A DNA stretch of 64,000 nucleotides from Anodontia alba (taxonomy: Eukaryota > Mollusca > Bivalvia > Lucinida > Lucinidae): contig OZ024831.1 in assembly GCA_964016985.1 (NCBI GenBank), forward strand, positions 19,764,195-19,828,194, read 5' to 3'. The position numbers and the translations under genes are program-made. Below, one piece after another: positions 20,810 through 33,100 of this stretch (positions are counted from its first letter, which is position 1; the number at the start of each line of letters is the position of its first letter). The notes below the pieces were generated by a model, which ran no database searches, was not told the DNA's origin, and saw only the letters and a list, made by a program, of their open reading frames with translations.

Positions 20810-22275
20810 GACAACGGACCATAACTCAAGAAGTATCTGGCAGTATTTTTTCAAATGTTAATCAGGTCATCCACTTCTCACTAACAATCTATTCTCTAGG
20901 TTTCAACGCTCTAGCTTCAATAGTTTTTGAGATATTGTGCTGAAAAGATTTCATCCACATATTTTCTAAGGGCTATAACTCAGGAAAGGCACATAACCTT
21001 GACAAGGAAAAAAGCACGTGTCAGCTGTTTTTTTTTTTTTTTTTTTTTTTTTCTTTTTTTTTTTTTCTTTTTTTTTTTCATGAGAAATCCATGTATGAAA
21101 TTTCAAAAACCTAGCATGCACAGTTTAGAAGTTAGGCTATGTATCAAGGTGTGCAATGTAAAATGCCCAAAATGACAATTAAAGGGCAATAACTCAAAAA
21201 AAACTTTTAAGATTTATTCAAAAGTTAATCAGGTCATCTACTCATCGCTACCAATCTATTCTTCGAAATTCAAGGCTCCAGCTTCAATTGTTTTTTAAAT
21301 ATTTTGCTGACAAGATTTCATCCATTTTTTTTTATTTATTTTTTTTTCAAAATGCCATAAGTCAGGAAAGGGACATAATCCTGATAAGAAAATAAATGTG
21401 TCAGCTTTTTTTCATGAGGAATCAAATTTGAAATTTCAAACCCCCCTGCATGCACGGTTCAAAAGTTTGGCTAAGCATCAGAAAGAGTGCAATGTAAAGG
21501 CCATAACTCAGGAAAGGCACATAACCTTGACAAGAAAAAAAAGCACGTGTCAGCTATTTCTTCAGAAGGAATCCATATATGAAATTTCAAAACTCTAGCT
21601 TGCACAGTTCAAAAGTTAGGCTATGCATCAAGGTATGCAATGTAAAAATGCCCAAAATGACAAAGGGCCATAACTCAAGATGTACATTTCAGAATTTGTT
21701 TAAAAGTTAATCAGGTCATCTACTCATCGCTACAAATATATTCCTCAAATTTCAAGGCTCAAGCTTCAATTGTTTTTGAGATATTTTGCTGACAAGATTT
21801 CATCCATATTTTTTTTCAAAGGGCCATACTTCAGGAAAGGGGCATAATCTTGATATGAAAAAAAAAATACGTGTCAGCTATTTTTAATGAGGAATCCATA
21901 TACGAAATTTCAAAACCTTAGCATACACAGTTCAAAACTTATGCTGTGCACAAAAATCTGCAATGTAAAAATGCCCAAAACGACAAAGGGCCATAACTTG
22001 AGAAGTATTTTTCAGATTTTTTTTTTTTTCAAAAATCAGGTCATCTACTCATTGCTACCAATCTATTCCTCAATATTTCAAGGCTCTAGCTTCAATAATT
22101 TCTGAGATATTTTGCTGACAAGATTTCATTCAAATTTTTCAAAGGGTCATAACTCAGGAAAGGGCATAATCCTGATAAGAAAAAAAATATGTGTCAGCTA
22201 TTTTGTCATGAGGAATCCATATATGAAATTTCAAAATCCTAGCAAACAGGGTTCAGAAGTTATGCTATGCATCAA
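20560..22275. repeat. Degenerate tandem array, about 320-370 bp unit
   Basis: CAGGTCATCTACTCATCGCT, CTGACAAGATTTCATCC, GGGCCATAACTCAGGAAAGG and GTGTCAGCT recur in order. GTGTCAGCT occurs at about 21018, 21391, 21546, 21870 and 22191, so one unit is partial. Long A and T homopolymers lie at about 20766-20806 and 21029-21079. Confidence 0.75.
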
Positions 22276-22290
22276 ACCAGAAGCAATATC

Positions 22291-22335
22291 CACACCCCCC
22301 CCCCCTCCCCCTCCCGCACCCCCCACCCCTCCAAC
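22291..22335. repeat. C-rich tract, G-quadruplex potential on the minus strand
   Basis: Runs of 4-13 C separated by one or two bases. The minus strand has more than four G runs of three or more. Confidence 0.8.
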
Positions 22336-22447
22336 TTCCTTGGAGCTGGGGCAAAACAAAAAAACATAACACAGCTTTGGCGTTCCATAATATACGTCCA
22401 CTCTCTTAATAATTGGCACTGTGCCACACGTTGTATACGCTGCGGCG

Positions 22448-22646
22448 TTGAGAAAACATAACTTCTAACATTTACGCCCAATGAAGACTCAGATCAGCCT
22501 TGATCAGAGTTTTCGTTGTCCGCATGAAGAAACTTTGCATTCTTGGCTATCAAATGCGCGAATGTGTAGGCTAATCTAATCTTCGCTGGGCGCATATGCT
22601 TACGCATATGTTAGAAGATACATTTTCTAACGTTGCGGCTCATGTG
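22448..22646. mobile_element. Foldback MITE, family H, diverged
   Basis: TGAAGACTCAGATCAGCC, GAAGAAACTTTGCATTCTTG and TAACGTTGCGGCTCATGTG. The first hairpin is reduced. Confidence 0.65.
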
Positions 22647-22656
22647 TTGGTCTTTA

Positions 22657-22763
22657 CCCAGCTAGCATTCTTTATACGTCTATAGCGGGCCGTTATCGGC
22701 CCGTCATGGTAGCTGACGGACCGATAACGGCCCGCTATAGATTAATAAAGAATGCTTGCTGGG
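22657..22763. mobile_element. Foldback MITE, family I, 107 bp
   Basis: CCCAGCTAGCATTCTTTATA to GAATGCTTGCTGGG, flanked by TA on both sides. Confidence 0.85.
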
Positions 22764-22869
22764 TAACCAGTAAAAACTGTTCTGTCCTTGTAATAATATA
22801 ATAATAGGTACACGTTTTTTCTCACTGGGAATACCAGAAGGTTTGATAAAACCAAATGAGAAATACGTT

Positions 22870-23880
22870 AACTTCTTTTTTTGTTATTGTTGAGTTTATA
22901 TCTTACATCATCTTTGGCACGGATGAAAACGGCACATTCAAGACATGATTTGTCCACAAAAGAATGAACAACCACGTGGACTTCTAACAGCTGTATCTTT
23001 TTTTACCATAGGCCTACAGTTGACAATAAACCTAAACATTAACAAGATTTATTAAAGCGCACAAACGCATCAACTGACCACCGTCTTTCTAAATTGTAGT
23101 CAGTACTAATTTCGGGGATGCCCAGGAAAGGTCACAATAACCGGACACAGCCGTCCCAAGCGAGGTCCCTAGACACAGAATAAGGTTGGACTGACACGAA
23201 AAACCTTGTAAGAACGCAGCAACGTAAACGTCTGGCCGCCTCGGAACGACCAACAGTCAGTTAAAAAAGGTAGAGGATCTTTATATCCTTGGTCCCAATA
23301 TCCATTTATTAGGCCCGAGTCTTAACCTGGAGCCACATACCTGTCGATAATGAAATTCAATATTATTTTTATTTTATTTTTTTTTTTTTTTTTTTTTTTT
23401 TCAATGTGATCGAATATACAACCCGCTAATTGATTTCAGTATTGATATTTCCATTTGTTTGATGTGGCGCTATCCAGCGCAAGCCGGTTGTAATGACCTT
23501 GATATTGCCGTACTACTTCACAAGTGAAAGAAAATACTACATGCGGGTTTCACGAGTGATTTTTGCGCCTTTCCTATTTAAAGCTGATTGGATGAAGATG
23601 ATGTGTACGTCTCAGAATAACTCAAAATGTAAAAATAGTCCGCTGCTCTTCAGAATATAGTCCGCGATTGTGAAAGGGTCGTTATAACAGTAGGTCCGAT
23701 TCAGTTTTAATTTATCTTCCAGGTCGGTGTTTTATTGTCGAGTTTTATGACTGTGATTCAGAAACGCCATAGTGTCATTACCCAGTTCAATCAGTGAAGC
23801 TGCATTTATCTTTGTCGCAATATGCCACTGAATGCAATATGATGGTCTTGATTAAACGCCTGAATTAATTATGCTGCACT
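22870..23880. other. Apparently unique upstream sequence
   Basis: No repeat family recognised except a T tract at about 23370-23401. Less AT-skewed than the surroundings around 23080-23340 and 23460-23600. It could hold a 5' untranslated exon or control region of the phosphate transporter gene downstream, but I see no decisive splice or promoter signal. Confidence 0.4.
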
Positions 23881-23903
23881 AAATTTCATCTGTCAGCTTT
23901 GTG

Positions 23904-23904
<1 letters not shown>

Positions 23905-23982
<78 letters not shown>
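23905..23982. repeat. (GATA)n microsatellite
   Basis: About 19 GATA units, followed by a shorter impure run to about 24003. Confidence 0.95.
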
Positions 23983-24097
23983 CAGTTATATAGATAGATA
24001 GATATTTCATATCCATGGTAACTCCGGTGTAGTGAGTTTCGTTTCCTATGTTAACGTAATACGTCACACCTGGGTCACTGAGGATGTAATGATCCAC

Positions 24098-24326
24098 ATC
24101 GTTAGAAAACATACTTTCGGACATGTGCGTCCAGCGAAAATTCAGATCAGCCTGTAAATTCGCTCAATCTGATCAACATCCTCACTGGGCGCATTTTGGA
24201 TAGCCAAGGATGCAAAGTTTCTTCATGTGGACAATGAAGACTGGTCAGACTGTGCGGATGCGCAGACTGATTTGTATCTTCATTGGGCGCACATGTCAGA
24301 AGGTATGTTTTCTCACGTCGTTGTTC
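24098..24326. mobile_element. Foldback MITE, family H
   Basis: GTTAGAAAACATACTTTCGG, AAATTCAGATCAGCCTG, GGATAGCCAAGGATGCAAAG, GGATGCGCAGACTGATTTG and GGTATGTTTTCTCACGTCG in family H order. Confidence 0.7.
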
Positions 24327-24599
24327 TAATAACTCTTGTCCAACGTCTTCTTCGGATGCCATCACGTCCTTGGAAGATGGTGGGAGAAAGTCGGTGATTA
24401 TTATGGTACAGTCCGCCAAATTGCCTGAGTATCAATATTAGGCTTCTGATCATTTAGATTCGGGTCAGCCAGATGCTACTAATCTGATTCTGCTAATGGG
24501 GATATGATCCTTAAATCGACTTACAGGAGGAAAAATCCATATTACTGGCTGGCTGACTCTTATAGGTCACTGATTCTGCAGACGATCATTTGATTATAT

Positions 24600-24695
24600 G
24601 TTTTCAAATTTTGTCCAGAAAACAGGATTGACACTTCATGTAAACCGGAGACAGTTTGTATGTAATGTTAAACCCTTTCTTCTGGCAAAAAAATA

Positions 24696-24726
<31 letters not shown>

Positions 24727-24780
24727 AATAAAATAAAATGTCGTTTGCTGAATTTTTTACCCAGCATGCTAAGTATCAGA
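24600..24780. mobile_element. Foldback MITE, family G, decayed, with (AAAT)n
   Basis: CCAGAAAACAGGATTGACAC and its weak partner, then an AAAT repeat at about 24691-24740, then TTACCCAGCATGCTAAGTAT, the family G right end. Confidence 0.6.
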
Positions 24781-24848
24781 AGCCAATGGCAACCCGCACA
24801 CAATATTATCAGCCTCTGTGTCAAATGTTTCTTCTGGAGCTACCCTTG

Positions 24849-25126
24849 CATTACGAAAACTTGCCTATTCAAATATACTGAAAATTTTACCACCAAAACA
24901 TGAAAATTTTCAGATAAAAATTCTGATATTTTTTCACATTTCTGCTCAAAACATAGATTGTGGGTACTCGTTAGAACCGCCTCGACGATGCGGTTCTAAC
25001 GAGTACCCACAATCTATGTTTTTGAGCAGAAACAAGAAAAATAATGTATACCCCTGTAAACCCCAGTTTTACTGTATAAAAGTGGGGTTTAAGGGGGTCA
25101 ACATTATATAGGCATGTCTTCGTGAG
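24849..25126 (+). mobile_element. Foldback MITE, family A, core 1
   Basis: Left CATTACGAAAACTTGCC, right GGCATGTCTTCGTGAGG. The hairpin pairs GGGTACTCGTTAGAACCGCC with GCGGTTCTAACGAGTACCC. Lies about 470 bp upstream of the likely transporter start codon. Confidence 0.85.
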
Positions 25127-25221
25127 GGGTTTCCTCTACCGGAACTTTTCTCTGGCACTTAGAGAAACCAAGGAAGCTGCGTACGAAACATTTACAAGTG
25201 AGCCCAAGTTGGAGTTCGCAG

Positions 25222-25223
<2 letters not shown>

Positions 25224-25259
<36 letters not shown>
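25224..25259. repeat. (AG)n microsatellite
   Basis: About 18 AG units, ending about 335 bp before the preferred start codon of the transporter. May fall in its promoter or 5' untranslated region. Confidence 0.9.
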
Positions 25260-25264
<5 letters not shown>

Positions 25265-25594
25265 CGGGCCGCACGTCTGTGCTTTACCATATTGCAGGAA
25301 GATGGGGAGATAGCCAGAGAGTAATATTGTCTATTTTATACAATCACACCAGCACAAGATCCGCATGGTCGCAAGAATACATTCCAGCAAAGATATAATC
25401 CTTTAGCTTAAAAATAGTAACCAACAAGGGGATCATTTACAACACATACGCAGATATACAAGGCCAAGTTGACCTACTTCGTCTGTATGTGATTCAAATA
25501 ACTTTTTGAATAGACCATATTTACTACGACTATGACCGCAGTGTGTCGCGTAGTAATTTACTCTGACGTAAATCTTACTATAAATCCATTGACA

Positions 25595-25720
25595 ATGGGC
25601 CACGCGGTATCAGTAATGGTCGCTATGAAATCTCAACTAAACCTACCGGACGATAAAACTGTTATTGAAGAAACTGTTGTAGAGATCAAAGATGATGTCA
25701 TCACCGACTTGGAGAAGGAG
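25595..25720 (+). CDS. SLC34A: SLC34 exon 1 (coding)
   Basis: Encodes residues 1-42, hydrophilic and acidic ([13 protein letters not shown]), cytoplasmic. Donor GAG|GTAGGA, phase 0. The frame is open back to 25514. Low conservation makes the start the least certain part of the gene; 5' untranslated exons were not identified. Confidence 0.75.
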
Positions 25721-27162
25721 GTAGGATTATTTTCTTAATGATATTTGTCTAATTAGTTTCATTCATGATTTGTACTATTTTCGTGAAACTACACACGTCT
25801 CACCTTGACAGGTGCTTGCTAAATTCCTTGTCGGGGACGAAAAGACTGCCGGGGCAGCCTGGTTAGACCCACCACCTCTCTATACTGAGGAGGACCCGCT
25901 CAAAGCCCCTGACACTGATGCTGAGGTCCCTAGTAGTGGTTCGAGCGTGATCAGTGATGCTAGTTTCTGGGATGATGACTCTGATGAGAAAGTTGATGAA
26001 ACTGGCCCGAGCTGGTCTGGTGGGTAACATCAATAATGTCTATGTTGTTTGACAATGGAGGATTTAATTAAATCAAGATATATTTGTCTTGTCACAGTAA
26101 AACTGGCACGAGGGATTCGTTTGGCCTTTGTCTAAAAATGAAGGTTAGTACCGGGTGACCTTGTTCAGACAAAGGCAGCCAAACCCGGTATTGGTGACCC
26201 GCGATATGAGAAAACGGCCCTTATGTCCAGGGATGAGAAACTTCATGATTAATCCTGATTTCAAGATTGAGAACTTTCATTTTAAGCATGAAATTTCGCT
26301 TTTACACATGTTCACAAGACATCATTTTGTGTCAAAAGTAGTCATTTGGGTTAATATTTATCTGAAGTAACTTAAAAAAACTAACTACCGTATTCGATCT
26401 AATTACCGCACTGTGCGCTTAGGTTTTTCAAACTTACAGGACACACTCATTTGTGGTCAAATATGTATCTATCTACTAAGGATACACTATAAAAAAGATC
26501 AGAAAAGAACTTATTTAATGGTGACTATGTGAATTTTTCTGACTTTCTTTACAAAGGCATATGTTGTGGGTACTCATTTGAATTGCATCGACTTGTCGAT
26601 GCAATTCAAATGAGTACCCACAACATATGCCTTTGTAAAGAAGTAAAGAAAAAAGTACACTGGTTGTGATCTGAAGACTACGGAATTTCTTGACTGTGCA
26701 CTTACAGGGGTATGTGCGGTAATTAGGTCGAATACGGTATTATATATAGTTGTATAGCTCTAGATAAGAGGGAGTATCCACAATGATTTTTTTTATTTCT
26801 CAATAAAAAAACAGGTTGTCGGTACTCATTAGAAGTGCCTCGCAGAAGTACTTCTAGTGTATACCAACAACATAGGTTTTTATTGACAAATAAGAAAAAT
26901 AGTATAATAATATAATAAGTAGTTTTTGGACTGAATTTTAGATTTCAGAATTGATTATAAGCGACTATTCTCACCCCTGTATGTCAAACACAAACAGGGC
27001 TGACAAAGGGCATGGGCAAACAAAACCGCAGTATGATCTGTCTTTGTTATCCAAATATGTGATCAGCGTTGTTTTAATATCCCATTTTGAAATCCAAAAT
27101 TTTGACCCAAAGTCACATTTTCCCTTCAAAATTCTTTTGTCTTGATTTGCTTGATACAGGCC

Positions 27163-27195
<33 letters not shown>

Positions 27196-30100
27196 CAAGT
27201 TTAACCCTTACAGCGCCAAGCAAAATTTGTAGCAGACGATATTTTTTCATTATTTTTATTTATTTTTTTTTTTTGAGAAAACAAGTCTTGACATCATGTG
27301 AATCATCTGCCAAGCAGATGATTCACATGAAAGTCAAGACTTATTTTCTCTGAAAAATAAAAATAAAAAATAAAAAAATAGTCATCTGCTGCAGTTGTGA
27401 TTGGCACTTTAAGGGTTAAATGGTTGTACTAGCAGTGACAATGTTGATGACTGCCCTTTTAATACATATGCATTTTCTCCCAAAATAATAAGTGCATGCT
27501 AATTTTACTGTGACCAGACTCCTAGACCTGGCTCAAAACATTGTATGTTTGCCTCTGAAACCATGCTTCATTCAGAATAGTAGAAATCCATGTTTGCAGT
27601 TTCACAGGAGGGCAGTAGATCCTTGGTTTTGTCAGTTTGTGAAAGCTTTTAACTTGTATTAACAAGTTGTGGATCATAAAGTGTAAATACATATGTTTGC
27701 TGTATTAATACAATTTCTTTTCTATTAATTTACAGGAAATTCAGAAAACTGTATATAAGACTTAAAAACTATCCAAACCCTTTATCTTCTACTTTGCACA
27801 TTTATTTTTACTGATTCTGATTCCCAAACTTGGCTCCCATGGGCAAACAAACAATTTTTGTTTAGGCCTAACAACATTAAACTATCCTATTTACCCTAAG
27901 TTTTGGGAGAGACAGGCTTCAGTAAATGGTATAGACTCTGATCAGATTCCACAGGTGTTGCATCTGAATGGGACTACATTGTCTACAGTCACTCAACAAG
28001 CAGTTTTCAGATGTATCAACAAGTAGTGAAATGGAATTTAGGGCATTGATATGTTCCAATATTTAGGGTAAAAACAGTTTATAAAGTTGTATACAATTAG
28101 TTAACAGACCATTTTAGCACTCTGTAGGCAAAATGGGCAGACAATAAAAATTAAATGTAATCATAGTGGGCTGGTATGGTGATTGCCACTTTAGTGGGGT
28201 GGGAGGAGGATTCAGGGCTCTAGATAAGACACTTTTCTCTTTTTGTTTTTCAACAAAAAAGAATTGATAATTTCCTTATTTTTCCATGAAAACATGTTAT
28301 GGGCACTCTTTTGAAGTGCCTCAGTGAGACACTTGTAAAGAGTAGCTCAGTGAGGAGCTTCTAATGAGTACATTTTATACCCACATTTTTATGGAGAAAC
28401 AAGAAAATTATATACCTGCTACCCCTTCTTATCTAGAGCTATGAGGATTTCGTTAGAAGAAATTAGATTGACCAGCATATTAAACATTTCAGCAGATGCT
28501 GTTTCAAAATACTGTAGATACATAAAAAATTAAAGAAAAAAAAAAACTCACAAAACCCCCCCCAAAAAAACAAGGGTTGACATGTCATAAAAAAGTCACC
28601 TCAAGAGACAATTAGATAGATATGTCAATCCAAAGTTCTGTTTCCTGGGAAAATAATACACAACAACCTCTTTATAACACGGTTCGTTATAACACAGTTT
28701 TGGATATAACACATTTCAAAGATGGCTCCCAAAAATGTATAGATTATATTGAAAAATGACCATAAATGGTCATTTTTCAATATAATCTATACATTTTTGT
28801 CTGGGTGTAACACGGTTGTTTAACTAACACAGTTTATGCTCTGGACCCCAACAATAGTGTTATAAAGAGGTTGTGGTGTAATAATAATAATAAAAAAAAA
28901 ATATGTCACTGTCATGAGTCATCTTGTTTAGAAAGTGCTAAAGGTAAATTTATTGTATTATAGCTCCTGATAAGGCAATTTTTTTTTCAATCATTTTTTT
29001 TTATTTCTCCATGAAAACATATATGTTGTGCATGATACTCATTAGAAGGGTCTCATTGAGGCATTTCTAATGAGTACCCACAACATACATGTTTTCATGG
29101 AGAAATAAGAAAAATACTACATGGACTACTACTCTCTTATCCGGAGATATGATGTTTCTTGGGGCAATTTAGCAAGTTTTTTAAGATTTATAAAAATATT
29201 TAAAAATATTTCCTTTTCAGCAAGATAACAACTGTCTCTTTAATACATTTGAAATCGCCATTATGTTTTTATCAAGTTTCCTTGAAAGACACTTAATGAA
29301 AGAGGAAGTTTTCATCATTTTTTCAGCTTTGAAAGAAATAGGCAACTCATTTACAATTCAAATTACAGGAAGATATTGAGAGAAAAAAATGAGACATTAA
29401 TTTAATCATAGCTGGACATGACATTCTCTACTGATCTTTCTTTAAAGTGTACCTGTATGAGGGTATTTTACAAATTTTTCCAGCAGTCTTTTTGGGAAAA
29501 AACCTAAGCACACAGTGTGTTAATTATGGTGAATACGGTACTCTGCACATTGATTTACTCTGGAATCATTATAAGAAACATTTCTTCATGATTAATGCAA
29601 TATCTCCGGCAGATGAAAACTTGCCTTTACTATGGCTGCACTAAGAGAAAAGGTGTTTTAACCCATTGTATACTGAGTACTCTCCCACACTATATATTGG
29701 AAGAGTCCAATTTCAATTTTAGGTACATCCGGCTATGAGGTTTAGATATTCCAAGAGAAAAATGGCTAAACTATTTTCGAACAGCAGATCCTGATCAGAT
29801 GCCAAGTTCTGTGGCATCTGATCTGTATCTGCACTGTTTGCCAATAACCCTTTTAGGGTCTCCAGACTACAATGGGTTAAGGCATCTGTGAAATACTCAG
29901 GGTTAGATGAATCATAATTCTACATGATCTAATCTAATCTTTATTGTACATTGATACATTCTGATAGTCTGCTATGATTCTAGAGGGAAACGCCCTGACC
30001 AGCCTGCACAGTCTAATTAGGGCCTTTCCTGTTATGGTAGCCAGTGATTCTTTTTACAAGGGGACAGCCGAGGCCCTGCTCAGAATGTGTGAATGACCCT

Positions 30101-33100
30101 TTTCTCATATTTCGAAATACTTTTCTTGTGTTTGATAAATATATGTATATACAATATTCTGGCAGTCTTAACTTGTGTCTTTTTCCTCTAGGTTGACTGA
30201 ATGGTGAGTATGTAGGTGTTTCAGTATCATATTACTGTATATATATATATATATACTCATTTCTTATGAATGTGTGTAAAATATTTTCTGAATGTGATAT
30301 TTTAGGTCCTTCATTGGGCATCCTTATTGTGAACTCAGACAACCAATTTGTGATATTTTACTCTTTTTTTTTTTCTGAAAAAGGATTGACATTTCAGATG
30401 GTTCTCATGAAATGTCAAATCTCAGAAATCTTTTTTTTGTTTAAGTTGAATCACATAACCATATTTTCAGAGAAGAATCAGAAAAATAACTCTACATTTA
30501 CAATGTTTTGGGCAGATGCTATTTCAACCAGAGTGCTAAGCATTAAATATGTTGTCTGCTAATATGTAATTAAGGCAATGCCTTTTTCGCGACACCGCCT
30601 TCTGAACAATTCAGAATAACTACAGTTGCAATACTGGATGGACATCATTCTGTGGTTCTGAATCTCTTTTAACTACACTGCAAAATATAAGGATCCTAGC
30701 TCAAGCAGTTGTCAAAATATGGTGTTGACAAGGTGTTGCTATTGATATAATAGCAATGTCTGCATAACTCCATCAATATTTTACGAATGAAGTTGCCAAA
30801 AATATTTAGGAAATGAGTATATATAGTTGGTTATTTTGTGAGTTTATTTGGTCTTTCAAGGAAAAACTAGGCATATTATAATATATGTGTTAAATGTCCC
30901 TCCTGTTTCAGCCCATGCGAGATGCAATACAATGACTCAAGATGTTTTTACAACTAATAAAAGATTTGAAAATTTTCAGCTTCAAATTTTGCTGTCCAAA
31001 CCCAGCGGGCACATGACATTTATACGACATCACATAAACATCATTGTATAAAAATTATGTGCCTGTTGGGTACCTGGTAGTTACCAGAGGTTCCTCCTGT
31101 TCCAAGCCAGATATAAAATTCATGTCCACCTAACACATTATTACATATGTTAATTGTTGTGCATTACAGAGTTGGACAGCTGTGGGCGATTTTATCGAGT
31201 GGTCGTACAGTGGTTTGGGAAGTTTGTGGGACTGGTCTGTCTCCTGTACTTCTTCATATGCTCCCTCGACCTGCTCAGCTCAGCCTTCAGAATACTTGGT
31301 GGAAAAACTGCAGGTGAGTAGTTCTCAGTAAAAATTCAATGACTTGAACAATGGTGGCTCATTTACCGTGAGTACAGTGTCTGATCAATGGGAACTCGTT
31401 TTTTAATCTCTAGGAAATTGTTTGGATAGCTCGACATTACGAAAACACGCCTATTCAAATATATTGAAAATTTCACCACCAACAACTGAAAGTTTTCAAA
31501 TAAAAATTCTGATATTTTTCATATTTCTGCTCAAAACATAGATTGTGGGTACTCATTAGAACTGCCTCACTGAGGTGGTTCCAATGAGTACCCACAATCT
31601 AAATGTATGTTTTTGAGCAGAAATATGAAAAATAATGTATACCCCTGTAAATATATAAAAGTGGGGTTTAAGGGAGTCAAAATTATATAGGTATGCTTTA
31701 AAATGAGTTTTTACATTATGAAACCTTCTCATCAGTTGAATCTGTTCATATAAGATCACAGTGACATTAATAAATGCATGCCAATTACGCATATCATTCA
31801 GCCTTTCTGTGCAAAAAAAAAAAAGACATATCTTAGGTCACATGCTGACAGGAAAGGCCCAGATCAGCCTGTGTGCCTGCGCAGTCTGATCGGGACCTTC
31901 ACTGTCCACTTACAGAATCAATGGATACTGCTAAATGTATGAATGGAGAGCAAAGGCGGGGATGATAGTTTGCATATGTGCAGGATGATCCAAATCTGCA
32001 CATTTCGCGCTTGTTTGAAGGCAATGTTTTGCTTGATGCAGCCCATATGTAGTACATACAGTTGAACTCCGATGGCTCGAACATCTTTGGGACCATAGAA
32101 AATTGTTTGAGACATGGGTGGTTTGAGCCACTGAGGGTTAATTATGATGCTAAGTCAGGAAACAAATGGCGATAATTTAGGGATTTTTTTTCGATTTTCT
32201 ACACAATAATTGTATGTTGAGTGTACTCATTAGAATTGCCTCAATATAGAGGCAATTCTAATGAGTACACACAACATACAATTTTACGATAAAATAAGAA
32301 AATTTCCTTAAATATTTGTTCTCTTGAGCTATCGGAAGAATCTCGTAGAGACTCTAAAACAAGTTCGAATTAGTCATGGTAAACGAGCCATCGGTGTTCG
32401 AGCCGTTGAGTTTCCCCACTGTAGTCACTAATCTGAGAAAAAAATTGATTTTAGCAATATTGGTTTATACAGTACTTTCAACTAGCTGCTTGATATATAT
32501 TGTATCTATGTTTTATTTTTATTAATAGTAAATTTTCATTTTTTTAACAGACTATATCATACAACCATCTTTCTGTCACTTTACATTTCATGTTTTCTTA
32601 ATTCTAGGAGGTGTATTTACCAACAATGACCTGTTACAAAATCCTGTTGCCGGGTTGATGATCGGTATCCTAGCAACCGTCCTGGTTCAGAGTTCAAGTA
32701 CATCTACTTCCATCATTGTAACTATGGTGGCATCTGGTAGTAAGTATTTCACAGTGTTTATTTGACTTTTTTTAAATACCTGATTGGACCACAGTTAAAG
32801 CAAAACAATTGTCTTAATTTGCATATTAACCACCAAAAGAAAAACAAATAACATATATAAGCAAAGATAGAGAATTGCACAAAATGGCATGCACTGAAAA
32901 CTAAAGTATAATCAGTTCTATTTTGTTTTATTCAGTATAAAAAATACTTACATGGAATTTATTTATTTTTGGTTTAACAGACTCTTAAAATGAATGATTT
33001 ATGATTGAAAAAAAATCATTTATAACTTTAAAGAAAATGGAACAAGCCAAGGCTTTGAAATATGAAATAAAACAAAAACATCAGAAGCTTGTTCTTGATT

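Noticed and set aside
26010..26030. Alternative donor GGTG|GTAACA for SLC34 exon 2
   Set aside because: It would break phase with exon 3; TCTG|GTGGGT keeps the frame and restores the W-S-E match to vertebrate SLC34.
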